Assembly: GCA_947174985.1 (NCBI GenBank)
Contig: CAMWLB010000001.1
Span: 1 to 38,065 of the forward strand
Source of the DNA: an uncultured Lachnospiraceae bacterium
GTDB taxonomy: Bacteria > Bacillota > Clostridia > Lachnospirales > Lachnospiraceae
Length of the DNA stretch: 38,065 nt
Direction: 5' to 3'
Shown here: positions 32,958-38,065 of the stretch, piece after piece
Layout of the letters: each line of letters starts with the position of its first letter
How positions within the stretch are numbered: position 1 is the stretch's first letter
The notes under the pieces: generated by a model
Seen by the model: only the letters and a program-made list of their open reading frames with translations
What the model was told of the DNA's origin: nothing
Databases searched by the model: none
Made by a program: the position numbers and the translations under genes

Positions 32958-33426
32958 ATTAAAAAAGGCTGACAGGGCGCTGCTTGAATTATTGAGCGGC
33001 ATAGTGGTGTTTGGTGTGTTTTGCCAGCTGGCAGGACTGTTTTTTCCGATTAGTTCTCTAAAATATGCTGTGGGTCTGTGGGGAGGCATTATTTGGGCGT
33101 TTCTTGCCGCCGTGCATATTTGGCGCTCCCTGAACAAAGCGTTTTCCTGTGATGAAAAATCTGCGGCACGGCTGATTGCCGGCGGATATATTATACGATA
33201 TCTGGCGGCGGCGGCGTTTCTACTGCTTTTACATTATAGTAATGCGGGCTATGTGCTCGCAGGTTTTCTGGGAGTTATGGGTCTGAAAACAGGTGCTTAC
33301 CTGCAGCCCGTGACACATAAATTTTATAATAAGATGTTTCACGAAACGGACCCTGTTCCACAGCCTCTCGAGGAGGAAGGAGAAACCGCTTCGGAAAGTA
33401 TAGAGGAGAAGGAGGTGAAATCATGA
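32947..33426 (+). CDS. atpI: ATP synthase subunit I (AtpI-like)
   Basis: 159-aa membrane protein with four hydrophobic segments, the usual companion of F1Fo operons thought to help assemble the c-ring. The start is ATG 32947 with AAGG upstream; ATG 32941 is in frame and equally possible. Visible stretches include LLSGIVVFGVFCQLAGLFF and LAGFLGVMGLKTGAYLQPV. The C-terminus is acidic. It overlaps atpZ by 11 bp and atpB by 4 bp (ATGA), showing translational coupling. Confidence 0.8.
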   Translation: MTDKLKKADRALLELLSGIVVFGVFCQLAGLFFPISSLKYAVGLWGGIIWAFLAAVHIWRSLNKAFSCDEKSAARLIAGGYIIRYLAAAAFLLLLHYSNAGYVLAGFLGVMGLKTGAYLQPVTHKFYNKMFHETDPVPQPLEEEGETASESIEEKEVKS

Positions 33427-34157
33427 GGCTTGGAATATTGATGTCGGGCAATGAAGTGGATTTTATGATACATGGTCTTTTCAAGTATTCCTTTTTCGGA
33501 CACGAGGTCTGGATAACCACTTCCCATGTGTGTATCCTGATAGTCATGCTTGTGATTATCGGATTTGCGATTGCTGCCAATGTGAAGATGAAACATGCCG
33601 AAGAGGTTCCGACAGGATTTCAGAATGTGGTCGAGCTTATTGTGGAGAAGCTGGACGCTATGACTGACGGGACAATGGGAAAGAGTGGAGTAAAGTTCCG
33701 CAATTACATCGGCACGATTTTTATTTTCATTTTGCTGAGCAATCTTTCGGGACTTTTGGGACTTAGGCCGCCGACTGCCGATTACGGGGTGACGCTGCCG
33801 ATGGGAATTATGACTTTTGTGCTGATTCATTTCAACACCTTCAAACACAACAAACTGAAGGATGTTTGGATAGATAAGTGTTCGCCGCTTCCGCCGTGGC
33901 TGCCAATCTGGCTGCCAATCAACCTGGTAGGCGACATTGCAGTACCTATTTCTTTGTCCCTGCGTTTGTTTGCAAACGTATTGTCCGGCGTGGTTATGAT
34001 GGCGCTGGTATATGGGCTGATTGGAAAGCTTGCGCTTATTTGGCCGGCATTTCTGCATATTTATCTCGATATTTTTTCGGGAGCGATACAGACATACGTA
34101 TTCTGTATGCTGACCATGACCTATATAGCGAATGGAATCGGCGATTCGGAAGCTTAA
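33423..34157 (+). CDS. atpB: ATP synthase subunit a
   Basis: 244-aa Fo subunit forming the ion half-channels against the c-ring. The key Arg is in SLSLRLFANVLSG, and LSNLSGLLGLRPPTADYGV and IQTYVFCMLTMTYI are conserved. Five to six membrane segments are evident. GAAGGAGGTGAA precedes the ATG, which overlaps the atpI stop. Confidence 0.94.
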   Translation: MRLGILMSGNEVDFMIHGLFKYSFFGHEVWITTSHVCILIVMLVIIGFAIAANVKMKHAEEVPTGFQNVVELIVEKLDAMTDGTMGKSGVKFRNYIGTIFIFILLSNLSGLLGLRPPTADYGVTLPMGIMTFVLIHFNTFKHNKLKDVWIDKCSPLPPWLPIWLPINLVGDIAVPISLSLRLFANVLSGVVMMALVYGLIGKLALIWPAFLHIYLDIFSGAIQTYVFCMLTMTYIANGIGDSEA

Positions 34158-34235
34158 CAGACGCCGGCGAAAAGTTGTTTTCAGTTGTTATTTTTTAAAA
34201 TTTATTTATAAAACATATTTTAGGAGGAAATCATC

Positions 34236-34490
34236 ATGGAATTTAACGAGAATTTTATCAGAGGATGTTCCGCAATCGGCGCAGGACTTGCGCTTATCGC
34301 AGGTATCGGACCTGGTGTAGGACAGGGTATTGCAGCAGGTCATGCGGCAGCAGCAGTAGGACGTAATCCGGGCGCTAAATCCGATATCACGTCTACCATG
34401 CTTTTGGGTCAGGCAGTTGCAGAGACAACAGGTTTGTACGGTCTGGTTACCGCACTGATTCTGATGTTCGTAAAACCTTTATTACCGTAA
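34236..34490 (+). CDS. atpE: ATP synthase subunit c, sodium-type signature
   Basis: 84-aa Fo ring subunit with two helices around the loop GRNPGAKSDI. The ion site reads GVGQG (Q30) in helix 1 and AVAETTGLYG (E63, T64, T65, Y68) in helix 2. This matches the Na+-binding set known from Ilyobacter (Gln, Glu, Ser, Thr, Tyr), with Ser replaced by Thr. Na+ coupling is therefore likely. TAGGAGG precedes the ATG. Confidence 0.95.
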   Translation: MEFNENFIRGCSAIGAGLALIAGIGPGVGQGIAAGHAAAAVGRNPGAKSDITSTMLLGQAVAETTGLYGLVTALILMFVKPLLP

Positions 34491-34573
34491 GGCGTTTCTT
34501 TTACAGGTACGGTTGCATGATGGGGCTTTTGTCCTGACATGCATATGAAAAAGAGAGAAAGGAGACCTGAGGG

Positions 34574-35119
34574 GTGAAGATATTATTGACATCCGGAGAA
34601 ACCATGACAAGGCTGTTCAATTTGGACTGGCAGCTGCTTGCGGATTCCGTCTTGTCCATGATAGCAATACTGTTCCTGTTTTTTGCATTATCCTATTTTC
34701 TGTTCAACCCCGCCAGAAAGATGCTGCGCGGACGCACGGAAAAGATAAAGGGCGAGCTTTCACAGGCGGCGCAGGATATGGAAGAAGCAAAAGCCATGAA
34801 GGAAGAGTATGAGAGCAAACTCCGCGACATTCAAAAGGAAGCGGACGAAATCATGGCAGAAGCCCGCAAAAAAGCAATTATAAGTGAAAACCGGATTATC
34901 GGCGACGCTAAGGAAGAGGCGGCACGTATTATGGAAAGGGCACGTATGGAAGCCGAGCTTGAGAAGAAGAAAGCGGCTGACGACGTGAAGAAAGAAATGA
35001 TAGCAGTTGCTTCTCTGATGGCTAGCAAGGTCGTGTCGGGAGCAATCGATGTGTCCGTGCAGGAAAGTCTGGTTGACGAGACTTTGAAAGAGATGGGTGA
35101 GAGCACATGGCTAAGCTGA
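34574..35119 (+). CDS. atpF: ATP synthase subunit b
   Basis: 181-aa stator subunit: one N-terminal membrane helix (about 18-40, ADSVLSMIAILFLFFALSYF), then a long charged coiled coil. GTG 34574 has AAAGGAG upstream; ATG 34604 would give a 171-aa form beginning at TRLFNLDW. It overlaps atpH by 13 bp. Confidence 0.9.
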   Translation: MKILLTSGETMTRLFNLDWQLLADSVLSMIAILFLFFALSYFLFNPARKMLRGRTEKIKGELSQAAQDMEEAKAMKEEYESKLRDIQKEADEIMAEARKKAIISENRIIGDAKEEAARIMERARMEAELEKKKAADDVKKEMIAVASLMASKVVSGAIDVSVQESLVDETLKEMGESTWLS

Positions 35120-35655
35120 TTGAAAAGGTATACGGCGAGGCCCTGTTTGAACTGGCTGTAGAGGAAAAGCGAACAGACAGCCTTATGGAAGAGGTTCAGG
35201 CAGTAAAGCAGGTGCTCGCAGAAAATTCAGAGCTTGCAAAGCTGATGCAGCATCCGGGAATTCCGGAAAACGAAAAGGAAGAAGTGCTTAAAAATATATG
35301 GAATGGACGCGTCAGTAAAGAGCTTGTAGGTCTTATGCTGATTTTATTAAAGAAGGAGCATTACGGACAGCTTCCCCTTGTGCTGGACTATTTTCTGGAA
35401 AGGGTCCGGGAAAAAGAACGCATTGGGACAGCCTATGTAAAGACGGCAGTTCCTCTTTCCGGTGATTTGCGTAGCAAGGTGGAGAAACGGCTTTTAGAGA
35501 CGACGAAATACCAATCCTTTGAGATGCATTTTGAAGTAGACGAATCCCTGATTGGCGGTATGATTATCCGTATCGGCGACAGGGTTGTGGACAGCAGCAT
35601 CAGAACAAAGCTGGAAAATTTAAGCAGGCAGTTATATCAGATTAAGCTGCAGTGA
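35107..35655 (+). CDS. atpH: ATP synthase subunit delta
   Basis: 182-aa F1 subunit that ties the b stalk to the alpha3beta3 head. The N-terminal KLIEKVYGEALFELAVEEKR and the C-terminal IGGMIIRIGDRVVDSSIRTK are hallmark segments. ATG 35107 overlaps atpF; normal length. Confidence 0.94.
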   Translation: MAKLIEKVYGEALFELAVEEKRTDSLMEEVQAVKQVLAENSELAKLMQHPGIPENEKEEVLKNIWNGRVSKELVGLMLILLKKEHYGQLPLVLDYFLERVREKERIGTAYVKTAVPLSGDLRSKVEKRLLETTKYQSFEMHFEVDESLIGGMIIRIGDRVVDSSIRTKLENLSRQLYQIKLQ

Positions 35656-35687
35656 TGCAGACGATAAAAGAAAGGTGCGAACGGAAC

Positions 35688-37196
35688 ATGAATTTGAGAC
35701 CAGAAGAAATAAGTTCCGTAATCAAGGATCAGATTAAAAGGTACGCAGCCGATATGGAAGTATCCGAGGTGGGTACGGTCATTCAGGTGGCGGACGGCAT
35801 TGCCCGTGTACATGGACTGGAAAATGCCATGCAGGGTGAGCTTTTGGAATTTCCGGGCGAAGTATACGGCATGGTACTGAACCTTGAGGAGGATAATGTA
35901 GGTGCGGTGCTTTTGGGCAGCCATCGAAGCATAAATGAGGGCGACGTTGTAAAGACCACCGGCAGAGTGGTAGAAGTGCCGGTAGGCGACGCGCTGCTCG
36001 GACGTGTTGTCAATGCTTTGGGTCAGCCCATTGACGGCAAGGGACCGCTGCAGACGAGCAAATACAGGAAAATAGAAAAAGTTGCTTCCGGCGTTATCAC
36101 AAGAAAGTCGGTGGATACGCCGCTGCAGACAGGTATTAAGGCGATTGACTCCATGGTGCCCATCGGAAGAGGGCAGCGTGAGCTGATTATCGGCGACAGG
36201 CAGACAGGTAAGACTGCTATTGCCATTGATACGATTATTAACCAGAAGGGGCAGGGCGTGCGATGCATTTATGTTGCAATCGGCCAGAAAGCATCCACCG
36301 TTGCCACAATTGTAAAGACATTGGAAGAGTATGGTGCAATGAACTATACCACGGTGGTGGCAGCGACAGCGAGTGAGCTGGCTCCCCTGCAGTATATTGC
36401 GCCTTATTCGGGTTGTGCCATCGGCGAAGAGTGGATGGAAAATGGCGAAGACGTGCTTGTTGTATATGACGATTTGAGTAAGCATGCGGCTGCATACAGA
36501 ACACTCTCCCTGCTGCTGAAGAGACCCCCCGGACGTGAGGCATATCCTGGCGACGTATTCTATCTTCATTCCAGACTGTTAGAGCGTGCGGCAAGAATGA
36601 GTGAAGAGTACGGCGGCGGCTCTCTGACTGCGCTTCCCATTATCGAGACGCAGGCGGGCGACGTTTCCGCATATATTCCCACCAATGTTATTTCCATTAC
36701 AGACGGACAGATTTATCTGGAGTCTGAAATGTTTAACGCGGGCTTCAGACCTGCCGTTAATGCAGGACTTTCCGTTTCCCGTGTAGGTGGTGCGGCGCAG
36801 ATCAAGGCAATGAAAAAGATTGCGGCTCCCATCCGTGTGGAGCTGGCACAGTACCGTGAGCTTGCTGCATTTTCCCAGTTTGGTTCTGAACTGGATGCGG
36901 ATACCAAAGAGAAACTGGCACAGGGCGAGCGAATCAAGGAAATCCTGAAACAGCCGCAGTATAAACCCATGCCGGTACAGTATCAGGTTATCATTATTTA
37001 TGCAGCTACCAATAAGTATCTGCTTGATGTGCCGGTTGAGGATATCACCAGATTTGAAAAAGAGTTCTTTGAGTATCTGGATACCAAATATCCGGAGGTT
37101 CCGAAGGCAATAGCAGATGAAAAGGTGATTTCCGAGGCAATGGAGGAAACGTTGAAGAAAGCAATTTCGGAGTTTAAGGCTGAGTTTGCGAAGTAA
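35688..37196 (+). CDS. atpA: ATP synthase subunit alpha
   Basis: 502-aa F1 subunit carrying the non-catalytic nucleotide sites. The Walker A motif is GDRQTGKT (169-176), and LLLKRPPGREAYPGDVFYLH and the late GLSVSRVGGAAQIKAM are conserved. ATG 35688 (MNLRPEEISSVI) gives the usual 502-503 aa and has AAAGG about 10 nt upstream; the frame extends to 35652 without better support. Confidence 0.96.
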   Translation: MNLRPEEISSVIKDQIKRYAADMEVSEVGTVIQVADGIARVHGLENAMQGELLEFPGEVYGMVLNLEEDNVGAVLLGSHRSINEGDVVKTTGRVVEVPVGDALLGRVVNALGQPIDGKGPLQTSKYRKIEKVASGVITRKSVDTPLQTGIKAIDSMVPIGRGQRELIIGDRQTGKTAIAIDTIINQKGQGVRCIYVAIGQKASTVATIVKTLEEYGAMNYTTVVAATASELAPLQYIAPYSGCAIGEEWMENGEDVLVVYDDLSKHAAAYRTLSLLLKRPPGREAYPGDVFYLHSRLLERAARMSEEYGGGSLTALPIIETQAGDVSAYIPTNVISITDGQIYLESEMFNAGFRPAVNAGLSVSRVGGAAQIKAMKKIAAPIRVELAQYRELAAFSQFGSELDADTKEKLAQGERIKEILKQPQYKPMPVQYQVIIIYAATNKYLLDVPVEDITRFEKEFFEYLDTKYPEVPKAIADEKVISEAMEETLKKAISEFKAEFAK

Positions 37197-37216
37197 GATA
37201 GGAGTGGTGAGCGATT

Positions 37217-38065
37217 ATGGCATCCATGCGAGATATTAAGCGCCGTAAAGGCAGCATACAGAGCACTCAGCAGATTACCAAGGCGATGAAGCTGGTATCT
37301 ACGGTAAAGCTGCAGAGGGCAAGGCAGAATGCAGAAAAGTCAAACTCGTACTTCACCTGTATGTATGAAACGGTTACCTCCATACTGGCAAGGACCATGG
37401 GCATGAAACATCCGTATCTGGATGGCGGTTCATCGGGCAAAAAGGCAATTATCGTCATAACCTCTAACAGAGGACTTGCCGGAGGTTATAACTCCAATAT
37501 CGTCAGACTGGTGACAGGCAGTGGTTTTTCCAAGGAAGACGTTGTGATTTACGCAGCGGGCAAGAAGGGCAGGGATGCGCTTGCCAGACAGGGCTATGAA
37601 ATTGCACTGGATGCTTCCGAGATAACGGAAGAGCCGGCGTATGCCGATGCGATGTATCTGTCAAAAAAGCTGCTGGAGGCGTTTGCAAAGGGAGAAATCA
37701 GCGAGATATATCTGGCGTATACCCATTTTAAAAATACGGTCAGCCATATTCCGACTTTGTTAAAGCTTCTGCCGGTGGAGATTTCAGAAAAAACGGCAGA
37801 GGACGACGTGACGGCGGCAGAGACTCTCGGCGTGCAGGTAGATAACGAGGACGGCGAAGGGCGAAGAGCTCCCATGAATTTTGAAATGGACGATGAGGAC
37901 GCCTTGAACCTGATTATTCCGAAGTATGTTACCAGCCTGATTTATGGCGGGCTTGTAGAATCTGTGGCGAGTGAGAATGGCGCCAGAATGCAGGCAATGG
38001 ACAACGCTACCAGCAATGCGGAGGAGATGATTTCTGATTTGTCCCTGCTCTACAACAGAGCCCGC
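37217..38065 (+). CDS. atpG: ATP synthase subunit gamma, 3'-partial
   Basis: Rotor shaft of F1. The 283 codons present begin MASMRDIKRRKGSIQSTQQI and continue in frame to the window edge without a stop. The family usually has about 285-300 aa, so nearly the whole protein is here. KAMKLVSTVKLQRARQNAE and the C-terminal MQAMDNATSNAEEMI are typical. atpD and atpC should follow outside the window. Confidence 0.95.
   Translation, partial: MASMRDIKRRKGSIQSTQQITKAMKLVSTVKLQRARQNAEKSNSYFTCMYETVTSILARTMGMKHPYLDGGSSGKKAIIVITSNRGLAGGYNSNIVRLVTGSGFSKEDVVIYAAGKKGRDALARQGYEIALDASEITEEPAYADAMYLSKKLLEAFAKGEISEIYLAYTHFKNTVSHIPTLLKLLPVEISEKTAEDDVTAAETLGVQVDNEDGEGRRAPMNFEMDDEDALNLIIPKYVTSLIYGGLVESVASENGARMQAMDNATSNAEEMISDLSLLYNRAR

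Noticed and set aside
1..38065. CRISPR array, tRNA or rRNA genes
   Set aside because: No regularly spaced repeats, cloverleaf-like sequences with conserved arms, or rRNA segments were found.

Overview
The window looks like a chromosomal segment of an anaerobic Firmicute, most likely a gut Lachnospiraceae-type clostridium. The grounds are protein-level resemblance across the housekeeping genes, Gram-positive gene orders (rpsF-ssb-rpsR, gdpP-rplI-dnaB), strong AGGAGG-type ribosome binding sites, pyruvate formate-lyase fermentation, an F-type ATPase with a sodium-type c subunit, and several sporulation or cortex-hydrolase relatives. Species assignment is inference. No tRNA, rRNA or CRISPR array was seen.

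Layout. 1-2031: the 3' part of a GH53 beta-1,4-galactanase. 2055-3312: rpsF-ssb-rpsR operon with promoter and terminator. 3330-5399: a large lipoprotein of unknown function. 5523-9556: gdpP-rplI-dnaB with promoter and terminator. 9595-10419: a MerR-like coiled-coil protein. 10523-14310 (minus strand): a pyruvate formate-lyase locus, with ferredoxin, pflA and a PFL split into a 679-aa body, a 75-aa cysteine-bearing small protein and a 79-aa glycyl-radical domain. 14402-15613: a DUF1858 protein and MecA. 15507-16130: a gene-free, AT-rich stretch with a near-consensus promoter and a possible large structured RNA. 16131-18333: a small unknown protein and a GH18/SH3 hydrolase.

Central discovery. 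A sporulation-type amidase gene, cwlD, is cut in two at its conserved zinc-binding Asp-Ala-Gly-His-Gly-Gly codons by a 6,615-bp element (18602-25216). Exact 10-bp direct repeats and longer imperfect inverted repeats flank the element. Joining the two halves at the repeat gives an in-frame protein of about 235 aa, normal for CwlD. The element carries a large serine recombinase, three small cargo proteins (one resembling a BECR-fold nuclease) and a glycopeptide-resistance operon, vanR-vanH-D-Ala:D-Lac ligase-vanX. There is no vanS, and the VanR receiver domain has lost key phosphorylation residues. This recalls the B. subtilis skin element, a serine-recombinase element inside a sporulation gene, but here the cargo is an antibiotic-resistance operon. 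Whether it excises is unknown.

25793-32501: mixed housekeeping genes: SGNH esterase, APH-family kinase, GatB/YqeY protein, Sua5/TsaC, RpiB, Upp, a coiled-coil/SleB hydrolase and a DUF402 protein. 32630-38065: the atp operon (atpZ, atpI, atpB, atpE, atpF, atpH, atpA and a partial atpG), running off the right edge.

How the genes work together. PflB, the glycyl domain, PflA and ferredoxin form an anaerobic pyruvate-to-acetyl-CoA plus formate module. VanH, the ligase and VanX would replace D-Ala-D-Ala by D-Ala-D-Lac in peptidoglycan precursors. The ATPase would couple ATP to an ion gradient, probably Na+. All functional statements rest on reading sequence motifs and family knowledge; no database search was possible.
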